Of a stretch of 64,000 bases of DNA, positions 50,524 through 57,468 are shown one piece after another. Source of the DNA: a virus; IMG/VR virus record IMGVR_UViG_3300001097_000004, positions 4,161 to 68,160 of that record; one strand, written 5' to 3'. A program made the translations under genes and the position numbers. Below the pieces are notes generated by a model that did no database searches, was not told where the DNA came from, and worked only from the letters and a program-made list of their open reading frames with translations. Positions within the stretch are counted from its first letter, which is position 1; each line of letters opens with the position of its first letter.

Positions 50524-50643
50524 CTAGTCCTCGTAGTCGTAGTCAAACGGGTCTACGGGGTCATCGTCCATATAGTCGCCCGCGTATGGATCGAAACCTA
50601 GGTCACTAGGATCGCTGTCGTAGTCTTCCTCGTAATCTTCCAT
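50524..50643 (-). CDS. hyperacidic 39-aa protein
   Basis: Leaderless (TAAACT, 6 nt, ATG 50643). 18 of 39 residues are Asp/Glu, with no Lys, Arg or His and six tyrosines (EDYEEDYDSDPSD). Such charge resembles small DNA-mimic proteins; function not shown. A clean promoter and terminator frame the gene, which supports it being real. Confidence 0.65.
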   Translation of the reverse strand: MEDYEEDYDSDPSDLGFDPYAGDYMDDDPVDPFDYDYED

Positions 50644-50649
50644 GACTTT

Positions 50650-50678
50650 AGTTTACACGCGCCCGCGCCCGGTGTCAA
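50650..50678 (-). promoter_or_regulatory. leaderless promoter of the acidic gene
   Basis: TTGACA, 17 bp, TAAACT. Confidence 0.7.
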
Positions 50679-51295
50679 ACCGACACGTCGTGATTGTCCC
50701 ACGCGCCCACTGCCCAGTAGCGTCCGCGCCATGTTGTCCATGTTACCGCTTGTGTTTGCCCCGCTGTAAATGTCTGCCCGTATTCCTTGGATAGAATTGT
50801 GGCAGCACGCTCATACATGGCTGTAATCGTGGCGTAGAGTCCTTTAGAGATGCCGGGGCGTGTCGCGTCGGTGTGGCGCGTGTTCACTGCGATATCGTAC
50901 GCATGACGGTCTACCGTGAGCCCAAACTCCCCGCGAGTAAGGATGGAGAGGTAAAAGTTCTTCACTTTCTGCCCCCCGATAACCGCATCCGGGGACTCCC
51001 CCAGAATCAAGCGATTGGCTTTAGCAATGTTGGCGGGGAGTCCACCCGTAGTTAGGGTACCCTTGCCTTCGATCACGCGTGCGCTCAAATTGATATTGTT
51101 CCCCCACGCATTCATGGGAGACAGTACAGCAATGACTGCCACTACAGTGTCCACCCGCAAGCCATGCTTGACTGCCAGAGCGTCAGCAATGGCGTACGCG
51201 TCAGAGTACCATTGACCAGCAGTAGCTATCTGGTACGCGTCAGCGGTGCGGAATACTCTAGTTATATTCCTAACTGAGGGGATGTGGTTGGTCAT
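50675..51295 (-). CDS. conserved phage protein, 206 aa
   Basis: Leaderless start. Helical, with VVAVIAVLSPMNAWGNNINLS, LPANIAKANRLILGESPD and GLTVDRHAYDIAVN. This pattern recurs in actinophages as a protein of unknown function; it vaguely recalls helix-hairpin-helix glycosylase folds, but no catalytic motif can be named. Confidence 0.7.
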   Translation of the reverse strand: MTNHIPSVRNITRVFRTADAYQIATAGQWYSDAYAIADALAVKHGLRVDTVVAVIAVLSPMNAWGNNINLSARVIEGKGTLTTGGLPANIAKANRLILGESPDAVIGGQKVKNFYLSILTRGEFGLTVDRHAYDIAVNTRHTDATRPGISKGLYATITAMYERAATILSKEYGQTFTAGQTQAVTWTTWRGRYWAVGAWDNHDVSV

Positions 51296-51301
51296 AATCT
51301 A

Positions 51302-51330
51302 ATACTAAAGCATGCCACCCGCAATGTCAA
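51302..51330 (-). promoter_or_regulatory. leaderless promoter
   Basis: TTGACA, 17 bp, TAGTAT; back to back with a rightward promoter at 51344. Confidence 0.7.
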
Positions 51331-51343
51331 ATCTATTTTGCTA

Positions 51344-51372
51344 TTGACTTCTCCCGCAACCTGTGCTAAAAT
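51344..51372 (+). promoter_or_regulatory. rightward promoter of a candidate sRNA
   Basis: TTGACT, 17 bp, TAAAAT. Confidence 0.65.
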
Positions 51373-51397
51373 CCCGCGCACGCGTTTCGGTAACGCG

Positions 51398-51415
51398 CAG
51401 AAATTTCCAAGTCCC
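51398..51415. promoter_or_regulatory. E1 element
   Basis: Minus-strand GGGACTTGGAAATTTCTG. Confidence 0.6.
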
Positions 51416-51431
51416 TCCCGGCAAACAGAAA

Positions 51432-51459
51432 CGCCCCGGACAATTTGCTATCCGGGGCG
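51432..51459 (-). terminator. bidirectional terminator
   Basis: CGCCCCGGA...TCCGGGGCG, leftward followed by TTTCTGTTT. Confidence 0.7.
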
Positions 51460-51473
51460 ATCTGTGCTAGGGG

Positions 51474-51689
51474 CTAGGGGGTACGCCCAGAAATCTTGAT
51501 TGCGAGCAACACACTGGCAACAGAGATGTTTGCGTCCGCAAGGTGCTCCTTCCAAAGTCCGCCCCAAAGGTTGGTGGCGATCTTCTCGGCACGCGCATCC
51601 TGCTCGGCAGTTACACGATCAGCTTCTGCGATATGTGCAAGCGTTTCCGGTGTCATGGACTTGTCCCACCGGTTCTTGTATTCTTTCAT
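51474..51689 (-). CDS. hypothetical 71-aa protein
   Basis: ATG 51689 with AGAGAGGCAGGACAGC upstream. Helical, charged N-terminus, hydrophobic C-terminal helix (SVASVLLAIKI). Confidence 0.65.
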   Translation of the reverse strand: MKEYKNRWDKSMTPETLAHIAEADRVTAEQDARAEKIATNLWGGLWKEHLADANISVASVLLAIKISGRTP

Positions 51690-51719
51690 GCTGTCCTGCC
51701 TCTCTGATTGATTAGTTCT

Positions 51720-51748
51720 AATCTACACCATATCCGGGCGTATGTCAA
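51720..51748 (-). promoter_or_regulatory. promoter of the 71-aa gene
   Basis: TTGACA, 17 bp, TAGATT. Confidence 0.65.
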
Positions 51749-51750
51749 GT

Positions 51751-51963
51751 CTAGTCTTCTCCGCCCGGCTCACGCGTGACACCCGCGTATCCTTGCAGTG
51801 TCATATCCGCGTCACACTCGTTGCAGATAAGCGTTCCGCAGTCCACGATATCCGTGAGTGGCTGGTCGGCAAACACTTCGCTGTTGCTGGCGTGTTCTTC
51901 CTCGTTCCCGCACACGTAGTACAGGTTTATTTTGTCGGTCGGTACGAGCTTCTGGTTGGTCAT
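51751..51963 (-). CDS. zinc-ribbon protein, 70 aa
   Basis: Leaderless. YYVCGNEEEH and LICNECDADM give a C..H...C..C site. Unknown. Confidence 0.7.
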   Translation of the reverse strand: MTNQKLVPTDKINLYYVCGNEEEHASNSEVFADQPLTDIVDCGTLICNECDADMTLQGYAGVTREPGGED

Positions 51964-51969
51964 GATTCT

Positions 51970-51998
51970 AGTCTACACCTTATCTGTATTTTTGTCAA
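51970..51998 (-). promoter_or_regulatory. leaderless promoter
   Basis: TTGACA, 17 bp, TAGACT. Confidence 0.7.
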
Positions 51999-52167
51999 GC
52001 AGATGCACAATCTCGCGTGCCTCTGCGAGAGTTTCGTTGGATGCGTCCCAGCCGTCCGCACGTCCTTCTGGAGTCTGTATCCAGTCCAGCCAGTCTAGAG
52101 ATTCTTGAATCGGGATATTCGGGCTGTCGAAAGTCAAGTACGAGATCAGGGGGTTTGTGGTTGTCAT
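51973..52167 (-). CDS. hypothetical 64-aa acidic protein
   Basis: Leaderless. Contains SLDWLDWIQTPEGRADGWD. The next gene's -35 and -10 lie inside its 3' end. Unknown. Confidence 0.65.
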   Translation of the reverse strand: MTTTNPLISYLTFDSPNIPIQESLDWLDWIQTPEGRADGWDASNETLAEAREIVHLLDKNTDKV

Positions 52168-52173
52168 AAGTAA

Positions 52174-52202
52174 AGACTACACCTTATCCGCATGCGTGTC
52201 AA
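52174..52202 (-). promoter_or_regulatory. leaderless promoter
   Basis: TTGACA, 17 bp, TAGTCT. Confidence 0.7.
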
Positions 52203-52219
52203 GTCCCGGCGAAACAGAA

Positions 52220-52256
52220 ACACTCCCCGACGACTGACCAGAATCGCGGGGAGTGT
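52220..52256 (-). terminator. terminator after the 122-aa gene
   Basis: ACACTCCCCG ... CGGGGAGTGT followed by TTCTGTTTC. Confidence 0.7.
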
Positions 52257-52266
52257 TAGTCTGTAG

Positions 52267-52635
52267 TTATTTGCGCGGCAGCTTGTCCAACCATCCCGAA
52301 CCGATGGAGATTAGCGCAGACTGGCACGTCGCGTCAAACTCATCCCAGTATTCCTCTAGGGCGATCTCTGAGAACCAGACTCCATTGCTGTAGGGGTCAA
52401 CCGAGTTCGGCAAGAACTCTAGCTCAGAATCGGAGTGCACGCCTAGGGCATCGATGCAACCGCCCTCGGCATCCACGGTATCGGTGTCCGGCATGTCGTA
52501 GTCCGGGTGCGTGTATACGGTGGTCTCCTGTAGAGTCACCGAGTCTTTCTTGATGTAGTAGGATGCGAACCCGATCTCCTTGCCACCGTGTTGCGTGATC
52601 TTGATATCGTAGAAAGGTGTAAGTATTCTGGTCAT
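52267..52635 (-). CDS. hypothetical 122-aa protein
   Basis: Leaderless. Alternating strands with many acidic residues (PDYDMPDTDTVDAEGG). Unknown. Confidence 0.65.
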   Translation of the reverse strand: MTRILTPFYDIKITQHGGKEIGFASYYIKKDSVTLQETTVYTHPDYDMPDTDTVDAEGGCIDALGVHSDSELEFLPNSVDPYSNGVWFSEIALEEYWDEFDATCQSALISIGSGWLDKLPRK

Positions 52636-52641
52636 GATTCT

Positions 52642-52670
52642 ATCCTAACGTACGGCGCTCATCGTGTCAA
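52642..52670 (-). promoter_or_regulatory. leaderless promoter
   Basis: TTGACA, 17 bp, TAGGAT. Confidence 0.7.
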
Positions 52671-52827
52671 GCTCGGCCTGTAGAATGTACCCCGAACTCA
52701 GGGCTCCATCCGGGGACATATCGTTGACCCATGTCTCAGGGCAGCGCGTGCAGCTCCACACGATCATTCCGGAATTGATTGCGAACGGCAGCGAGCCTTG
52801 GTCGTGTCGGCAGGCATTAAATGGCAA
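52645..52827 (-). CDS. zinc-ribbon protein, 60 aa
   Basis: TTG start at 52827 behind AGGAGATCACT. ACRHDQGSL and VWSCTRCPETW give C..H and C..C pairs, a typical small phage zinc ribbon. Confidence 0.65.
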   Translation of the reverse strand: MPFNACRHDQGSLPFAINSGMIVWSCTRCPETWVNDMSPDGALSSGYILQAELDTMSAVR

Positions 52828-52882
52828 GTGATCTCCTAGGTTGTGGTTGGTTGTTGCTTCTAGTGTAGCAGGTTAGGCGTTG

Positions 52883-53272
52883 TTAAAACTCTTCAGGCTC
52901 AGGGTACATAAGCGCAGCCGTACGTGGTACGATCTTCATCGAAAACCCAAACGGCACGTGTCCTTCACCAAGATAGAACACGTCTTTACTGCTGGTTGTG
53001 GCCTTGTCCACGCCCCAAGAGATACGCTCCCACGGCGACATGGTGAGTTCTCCACCCCCGAATAGACTCGTCACGAACCCGTACCCGGGAACCTGCCACG
53101 CCTTACGCAAGTACGGGCCTCCCACTTCTTCAGTACCGGGGTCGGCATTCGCCCACGTGTCTACAATGAGCTTGGCATCCTTGGATGAGATAACGACGGC
53201 ACTCTTGGAGTGTACCGTGGCAACGACGAGCACTCTACTTTCGAGTATTTCTACTTCTATCATTTCTTGCAT
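52883..53272 (-). CDS. hypothetical 129-aa protein
   Basis: Leaderless, with a perfect promoter. Beta-rich N-terminus (EVEILESRVLVVATVHSKS). Unknown. Confidence 0.7.
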   Translation of the reverse strand: MQEMIEVEILESRVLVVATVHSKSAVVISSKDAKLIVDTWANADPGTEEVGGPYLRKAWQVPGYGFVTSLFGGGELTMSPWERISWGVDKATTSSKDVFYLGEGHVPFGFSMKIVPRTAALMYPEPEEF

Positions 53273-53278
53273 GATTAT

Positions 53279-53307
53279 ATTATACCCTTCTGGTCGGTGG
53301 TTGTCAA
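53279..53307 (-). promoter_or_regulatory. perfect consensus leaderless promoter
   Basis: TTGACA, 17 bp, TATAAT, 6 nt, ATG 53272. Confidence 0.8.
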
Positions 53308-53313
53308 ATCGGG

Positions 53314-53430
53314 TCAGACTTCGACCGCAGTCACAGTCAGGCGCGTGTTGGTCGGCAGCATGTTTAGCATGGCTTGCAGAGCCTCCGTAAGTTCGGGGGC
53401 TTCCCCATCTATTTCAATGTTTATCATCAT
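53314..53430 (-). CDS. hypothetical 38-aa protein
   Basis: Leaderless (TAGGAT, 6 nt, ATG 53430). MMINIEIDGEAPELTEALQA: a short beta-alpha-beta unit. Confidence 0.55.
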   Translation of the reverse strand: MMINIEIDGEAPELTEALQAMLNMLPTNTRLTVTAVEV

Positions 53431-53436
53431 GCTTCT

Positions 53437-53466
53437 ATCCTATACCCCCCGGCATCCGAATGTCAA
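53437..53466 (-). promoter_or_regulatory. leaderless promoter
   Basis: TTGACA, 18 bp, TAGGAT. Confidence 0.65.
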
Positions 53467-53525
53467 GTGTCAAACCGTACAGGGATGTATCAGATTCAGT
53501 ATCTTTCCTGTATATTTTGACACCC

Positions 53526-53540
53526 GGGACTTGGAATTTC
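53526..53540. promoter_or_regulatory. E1 element
   Basis: GGGACTTGGAATTTC, 20 bp from the terminator at 53560. Confidence 0.6.
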
Positions 53541-53559
53541 CACCCGCACACAAAAAGGT

Positions 53560-53597
53560 GAGCCGAACTCACACCATCTTTAGTGTGAGTTCGGCTC
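53560..53597 (-). terminator. strong terminator with perfect 15-bp stem
   Basis: GAGCCGAACTCACAC ... GTGTGAGTTCGGCTC followed by ACCTTTTTG. Confidence 0.9.
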
Positions 53598-53611
53598 GTC
53601 TCCCTTTCTCT

Positions 53612-53956
53612 CTATCGTGCGTAGAGTTGACCTCCGTGGCGTTGTGCCTCGGCAGTGGCCTTATCGAATCCTGCTGGCGTGCTTAGGTCGTAGCGTGAGG
53701 CTACAGAGCCGTCAGAGTAGTACGCGGGACTCTTCCATCCCGCAGCCTTGATGAGCTTGCCTGTGGCACGCTCCACGAACGCGTAGACGAATGTCTGCGT
53801 CCCGTTGGTGTAGGCGATCTTGTCGAACCTGCGCCCCGGCTTGACCGAGAACAGGTAGGGTACGCGGTATTTCGCGTACTCTCCGGTATCGAGTGCATCC
53901 TCGTGCGCGAACTCGACTTCAATTCGCTTGGCGAATCGTGTTGCAAAGTTGTCCAT
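53612..53956 (-). CDS. hypothetical 114-aa protein
   Basis: ATG 53956 with ACCAACCAGAAAGGCTCATC. Basic N-terminus, beta-rich middle (TFVYAFVERATGKLIKAAGW). Unknown. Confidence 0.7.
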   Translation of the reverse strand: MDNFATRFAKRIEVEFAHEDALDTGEYAKYRVPYLFSVKPGRRFDKIAYTNGTQTFVYAFVERATGKLIKAAGWKSPAYYSDGSVASRYDLSTPAGFDKATAEAQRHGGQLYAR

Positions 53957-53989
53957 GATGAGCCTTTCTGGTTGGTGGCTGATGTATTT

Positions 53990-54018
53990 AGTCTACACCA
54001 ACCACCAACCGGTGTCAA
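53990..54018 (-). promoter_or_regulatory. promoter of the 114-aa gene
   Basis: TTGACA, 17 bp, TAGACT. Confidence 0.7.
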
Positions 54019-54020
54019 GT

Positions 54021-54170
54021 CTAGTAGTCGTCCATGTCATACTGCTCGTCATAGTCCGGCGCGTTCATCCGGCGAACCACGTCCGCCTTGATGGACTCGT
54101 CAGAGCCGTAGAGCTGTCCTTCGCAGTCGTTCATCTCGTGACCACACGCGGGCCAGTCCTCACATGCCAT
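54021..54170 (-). CDS. hypothetical 49-aa acidic protein
   Basis: ATG 54170 after CCAGAAAGGTACCCA. MACEDWPACGHEMNDCEG could bind a metal; acidic C-terminus. Confidence 0.6.
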   Translation of the reverse strand: MACEDWPACGHEMNDCEGQLYGSDESIKADVVRRMNAPDYDEQYDMDDY

Positions 54171-54204
54171 TGGGTACCTTTCTGGTCGATTGGTTGTTAG
54201 TACA

Positions 54205-54233
54205 AGACTACACCCGTACAAGCTCCCTGTCAA
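54205..54233 (-). promoter_or_regulatory. promoter of the 49-aa gene
   Basis: TTGACA, 17 bp, TAGTCT. Confidence 0.7.
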
Positions 54234-54248
54234 GTCCCGGCGCAAACT

Positions 54249-54262
54249 AATTTCCAAGTCCC
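54249..54262. promoter_or_regulatory. E1 element
   Basis: Minus-strand GGGACTTGGAAATT between terminator and -35. Confidence 0.6.
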
Positions 54263-54276
54263 TCCCGCAAACGAAA

Positions 54277-54302
54277 ACGGGGGTACGTTTCCGCGCCCCC
54301 GT
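54277..54302 (-). terminator. terminator after the 137-aa gene
   Basis: ACGGGGGCGCGG...ACCCCCGT followed by TTTCGTTTG. Confidence 0.75.
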
Positions 54303-54313
54303 ATCCGTACGTG

Positions 54314-54727
54314 TCAGTTCTCCACGAACGTCATGACTCCTTCCAGCGTACCTTTCGGTGTCCACTTCCAGAATGAGCCATCCTCCCCGTGCCAGATGAT
54401 GTACGCGTCAGGGTTGACAAACGGCGCGATAGCGTCTAGGAACTGGGATTCGTCCCCAATCTTGTTGTCGTAGTCGGTGATCGCCAGATCGCCCTCTCCG
54501 GTAAGGTCGGTGTAGAAACCAAGCTCCGTGAGAATCTGGTCGGCAGTACTGCATTTCTTGTCGTAGTCGGCCTCCATCCACGAGAACCATTTCTCGCCAG
54601 TGGATGAACCGCCACCCTTCTGGGCTTTCGGGTCATGGTTGAGAGCACACATGGCCTTGAACGCAGCGTCAAGGTGCTCTTTCAAGATATAAGTATCGCT
54701 CTCGTTGATGGTTACATAGAATCCCAT
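54314..54727 (-). CDS. hypothetical 137-aa protein
   Basis: ATG 54727 behind ACCAGAAAGGGAACCCC. The longer frame to 54865 lacks a start signal. Ends IIWHGEDGSFWKWTPKG...GVMTFVEN. Unknown. Confidence 0.7.
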   Translation of the reverse strand: MGFYVTINESDTYILKEHLDAAFKAMCALNHDPKAQKGGGSSTGEKWFSWMEADYDKKCSTADQILTELGFYTDLTGEGDLAITDYDNKIGDESQFLDAIAPFVNPDAYIIWHGEDGSFWKWTPKGTLEGVMTFVEN

Positions 54728-54767
54728 GGGGTTCCCTTTCTGGTTGGTGGTTGGTTGATATCTAAAT

Positions 54768-54796
54768 AGCCTATACCATACCCGCATGTCTGTCAA
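54768..54796 (-). promoter_or_regulatory. promoter of the 137-aa gene
   Basis: TTGACA, 17 bp, TAGGCT. Confidence 0.65.
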
Positions 54797-54798
54797 GT

Positions 54799-55161
54799 CT
54801 AGCTCCCATACGCGTCGTCGGGGTGGGCGAGGATGTACTTGAACGAGCTGAGTGCAGCTCCCCACGTCTCTCCACGATCTTGATCTCTCTGTGCTTCGCG
54901 TGCTGCGAGGCTCAAACTGCTCGGCGCGTCATAGTAGAGGGTGAACAAGTCGAAAATGTTTATGTTGACCTCCGGCATCGGGATACCAAGGTTCCAAAGC
55001 GCATGCCCCAACAGACAGGACGGCTCGCCATCAATCTCGTACTGGCACATATCGTACGGGTACGACACGTAGACAAAACCCTCACCCATGAGAGTTACGG
55101 CATCCTCCAATGCCTTAGTGAATTCCTCGGTTGTGATCTTGATCTTCTTGGTTGTGGTCAT
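54799..55161 (-). CDS. small conserved protein with SCLLGHAL motif
   Basis: 120 aa, leaderless. Contains CQYEIDGEPSCLLGHALWNLG.P.PE and QRDQDRGETWGAAL; both stretches recur in the partial gene at the right window edge, so they are paralogues. Function unknown. Confidence 0.7.
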   Translation of the reverse strand: MTTTKKIKITTEEFTKALEDAVTLMGEGFVYVSYPYDMCQYEIDGEPSCLLGHALWNLGIPMPEVNINIFDLFTLYYDAPSSLSLAAREAQRDQDRGETWGAALSSFKYILAHPDDAYGS

Positions 55162-55167
55162 ATACCT

Positions 55168-55196
55168 ATTCTAAGCCACTCGACACCCAATGTCAA
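55168..55196 (-). promoter_or_regulatory. leaderless promoter
   Basis: TTGACA, 17 bp, TAGAAT. Confidence 0.7.
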
Positions 55197-55212
55197 GTCT
55201 GGAACCGGCACA

Positions 55213-55226
55213 AAATTCCAAGTCCC
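55213..55226. promoter_or_regulatory. E1 element
   Basis: Minus-strand GGGACTTGGAATTT next to the terminator at 55241. Confidence 0.6.
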
Positions 55227-55240
55227 TCGGCACGCAAGAA

Positions 55241-55270
55241 CCCCCGCACAGTGACCAGAATGTGCGGGGG
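55241..55270 (-). terminator. terminator with perfect 10-bp stem
   Basis: CCCCCGCACA ... TGTGCGGGGG followed by TTCTTGC. Confidence 0.75.
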
Positions 55271-55289
55271 CGGTCTCTTGAGTTTTGGG

Positions 55290-55652
55290 TTAGCGGTTCC
55301 TGTAGAACTCCGAAATGTTGATGGGCGGTTCGCCTACGTCCTCGGGGGAGACACCATCCGGTAAGGCCTCCAGGCCCATTTCATCGGCAGCAGTCTCCAC
55401 GGCATTCTGAACGTAAGTCCAGTCGGTTTCGGTGCAGTCTTCGAGCATGCCCCACGAATGAGTAACCTGTGCAGACTCGCGCAGTGCCTCGCGGTGCTCT
55501 GCGGGGTACCAGACAACATACTCGTCCAGATCGGCAGGCGACCAAATCTTGACTGGGATGTCGAACTCGCTGGCAATCCCGCGCAGTAGGTCATATGGTG
55601 ATATACCTTCCGGCACCCTGATCGGCGTGCCGTTTATGTGAATGATGTTCAT
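55290..55652 (-). CDS. hypothetical 120-aa protein
   Basis: ATG 55652 behind GAAGGAGCCAC. N-terminal INGTPIRVPEGISPYDLLRGI. Acidic; unknown. Confidence 0.65.
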   Translation of the reverse strand: MNIIHINGTPIRVPEGISPYDLLRGIASEFDIPVKIWSPADLDEYVVWYPAEHREALRESAQVTHSWGMLEDCTETDWTYVQNAVETAADEMGLEALPDGVSPEDVGEPPINISEFYRNR

Positions 55653-55681
55653 GTGGCTCCTTCGTGGTTGTTGTTGTTCTA

Positions 55682-55710
55682 ATCCTACGCGAACAAGTCG
55701 CTCGTGTCAA
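55682..55710 (-). promoter_or_regulatory. promoter of the 120-aa gene
   Basis: TTGACA, 17 bp, TAGGAT. Confidence 0.65.
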
Positions 55711-55715
55711 GTCCT

Positions 55716-56003
55716 CTACAAAACAACTTTCCCGCATTCGCAGGTCGTTTCTGCGGGGGCGTACGCGTCCCGCATATCTTGTCTGTTCGATTCTGAGAGC
55801 TTAGTGAAAAGCTCGTTCCGCATTCCGTAGAACGTCCTGAGTCCGGGGCGCGAGACGATGTCTCCGTGCAGGGTCATACCCGCGCACCGTGTGTCAGCAC
55901 AGACCAGTCGGTCATACCCGAGGAATACTTCTCCGGGGTATGCAGCCTCATAGGCCGCGTCCCGCGCTCGGTACTCGTCAATGGTCTTCTCCGTGGTTGT
56001 CAT
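55716..56003 (-). CDS. hypothetical 95-aa protein with cysteine pairs
   Basis: Leaderless. VCADTRCAGM and TTCECGKVVL could form a zinc site. Unknown. Confidence 0.65.
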   Translation of the reverse strand: MTTTEKTIDEYRARDAAYEAAYPGEVFLGYDRLVCADTRCAGMTLHGDIVSRPGLRTFYGMRNELFTKLSESNRQDMRDAYAPAETTCECGKVVL

Positions 56004-56009
56004 ACCTAA

Positions 56010-56038
56010 AGACTACACCTCGGAGAATCCAATGTCAA
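56010..56038 (-). promoter_or_regulatory. leaderless promoter
   Basis: TTGACA, 17 bp, TAGTCT. Confidence 0.7.
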
Positions 56039-56042
56039 GGGG

Positions 56043-56249
56043 TTAGCCTACATCCTCGCTGCGTTGGATTGGGTTATCGTACCAGTAGCAACCGATGCCG
56101 TTTGGCGAGTATCCGAAGTGGGTCATGTCCCACTTCGGGTCGTACACATCATAGCTCTGGTTGGCCTTGAGACCGCCCTCGTAGTCTGCGAGTTCACGCA
56201 GGCGATCAAAGTTGTCGGCGGTGATCTTGATTACTTGTGTGTTGGTCAT
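56043..56249 (-). CDS. hypothetical 68-aa protein
   Basis: Leaderless. Begins TNTQVIKITADNFDRLRELADYEGG. Unknown. Confidence 0.65.
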   Translation of the reverse strand: MTNTQVIKITADNFDRLRELADYEGGLKANQSYDVYDPKWDMTHFGYSPNGIGCYWYDNPIQRSEDVG

Positions 56250-56255
56250 AAGTAA

Positions 56256-56284
56256 AGATTACCAGTTGGCGGGCGAGCTGTCAA
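56256..56284 (-). promoter_or_regulatory. leaderless promoter
   Basis: TTGACA, 17 bp, TAATCT. Confidence 0.7.
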
Positions 56285-56287
56285 GTC

Positions 56288-56698
56288 CTACCACACCCAG
56301 TCATGTGTTGAGTCCTCGTCAGTCCACGGCTTGGTGCTCATGACGTACCCAACGCGATTGACGCTGTGCCAGCCGGTGGCGATGTATAGAATGCCGTCAC
56401 AGTCAAGCACAGTCCACAGGTGGGACTCGTCCTTTGGGCGGTAGAAGAACTGGGGAGACACAGTGTCAGTGGTGTCTGGCCACGGCTCGGCAACAAAATG
56501 GTCGTCCCAGTCTGGAAGACTTGCACGCTCCCGCGCACCTTCCACGGCAGCCTCAATCAGGTTGGCAACGTCATGGGCGAGTCCATCTAAAATCTGGTCA
56601 TACCCACCCTCGTCAAAGTCTGGGCCTGTAAAGAGAGGGGCCAGTAGGTCGTTGAGTTCGTAGCGGTCAATTTCAAACTTCGGTGTGGTTGTGGTCAT
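56288..56698 (-). CDS. hypothetical 136-aa acidic protein
   Basis: Leaderless. Helical first half, then a W-rich beta part (HLWTVLDCDGILYIATGWH). Unknown. Confidence 0.7.
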   Translation of the reverse strand: MTTTTPKFEIDRYELNDLLAPLFTGPDFDEGGYDQILDGLAHDVANLIEAAVEGARERASLPDWDDHFVAEPWPDTTDTVSPQFFYRPKDESHLWTVLDCDGILYIATGWHSVNRVGYVMSTKPWTDEDSTHDWVW

Positions 56699-56704
56699 GT
56701 CTCT

Positions 56705-56733
56705 ACTCTACCCTCCGGGTTAGTCGTTGTCAA
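56705..56733 (-). promoter_or_regulatory. leaderless promoter
   Basis: TTGACA, 17 bp, TAGAGT. Confidence 0.7.
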
Positions 56734-57130
56734 GTGTTCCGGTGGACTCGCGCCAGAGTGCAGCCTCGAACAGGTCACGTCCCGCGCCCCACTCGTCTGC
56801 CGCATCCCATTCTCCATCGCTGGCAATCTTAAAGTCCGGGCTGTCCTCTTTGATGCGGAGGAGTGTAGCGCAGACCACGGGGTCGTAGAGCTTGCGAGCT
56901 GTCTTGCAGCATCCGAATCCGTCTTCGACAGTGGAGATGTACAGCGTCTCGTACGCGTCGTCTCCGACTCCGTTGAACGAGATCAGGTCGTCGGTAAGTA
57001 TAGGCTCCGTACCCTCGACTCCGTACGCCCCTGTGATAGGGATTCCGGAAGTCTCGATGATGGTCTTGATGTCTGCGAGAGCGGCATCCGTGATGACTCG
57101 CTGTCCTCGCCAGTAGTGTGTAAAGCCCAA
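56720..57130 (-). CDS. conserved phage protein of the GYTHYW type
   Basis: 136 aa, TTG start at 57130 behind GAAAGGATTCAAA. GFTHYWRG at the start, LISFNGVGDDAYETL, CCKTARKLYDPVV and SDGEWD are the hallmarks of a widespread phage family of unknown function. Confidence 0.75.
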   Translation of the reverse strand: MGFTHYWRGQRVITDAALADIKTIIETSGIPITGAYGVEGTEPILTDDLISFNGVGDDAYETLYISTVEDGFGCCKTARKLYDPVVCATLLRIKEDSPDFKIASDGEWDAADEWGAGRDLFEAALWRESTGTLDND

Positions 57131-57164
57131 TTTGAATCCTTTCGTCGGTGGTTGATGTACTTCT

Positions 57165-57193
57165 ACTTTACAGGGCTAGCGCCCGTTTGTCAA
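57165..57193 (-). promoter_or_regulatory. promoter of the GYTHYW-type gene
   Basis: TTGACA, 17 bp, TAAAGT. Confidence 0.65.
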
Positions 57194-57462
57194 GCCTTCT
57201 GGCCAAACCAGATTCCCTCGGAACGCAGGGCACGCAGCACTTCCTCACCGAGGAATTCGTACACGCTACCCGCGCAGTCCCCGGAGATGTCCGTGCCATC
57301 GGTATCGAACAGATACAAGCCCATCGCAAGGATGTGGCCATCTTCCAGAATCTCGGTAACTCGGAAAGGGGCCTGCTCGTCTCCGTCGGAGATGCGGAAC
57401 TTGCGTCCCACGAGCAGGTTATCGAGCTGGTTATCGAGCTTGGTCTTCTGTGTGTTGGTCAT
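57190..57462 (-). CDS. hypothetical 90-aa protein
   Basis: Leaderless ATG 57462; a frame 5 codons longer would begin inside the -10. Beta-rich (VGRKFRISDGDEQAPFRVTEI). Unknown. Confidence 0.7.
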   Translation of the reverse strand: MTNTQKTKLDNQLDNLLVGRKFRISDGDEQAPFRVTEILEDGHILAMGLYLFDTDGTDISGDCAGSVYEFLGEEVLRALRSEGIWFGQKA

Positions 57463-57468
57463 ACTTCT

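Larger units (their letters stand above)
51379..51462 (+). ncRNA. candidate small RNA of about 85 nt
   Basis: Expected start 6-7 nt after TAAAAT. It contains a 5' hairpin CGCGTT-TCGGT-AACGCG (51381-51397), an unpaired E1 copy, and a 3' hairpin (51432-51459) that also terminates the leftward gene. No reading frame of use. It is antisense to no annotated gene. Confidence 0.5.

Noticed and set aside
44013-57200. TGTCAAG repeats as mycobacteriophage-type stoperators (GGTGGMTGTCAAG)
   Set aside because: The flanking bases do not match and every copy serves as the -35 of a promoter with a -10 at 17-18 bp.
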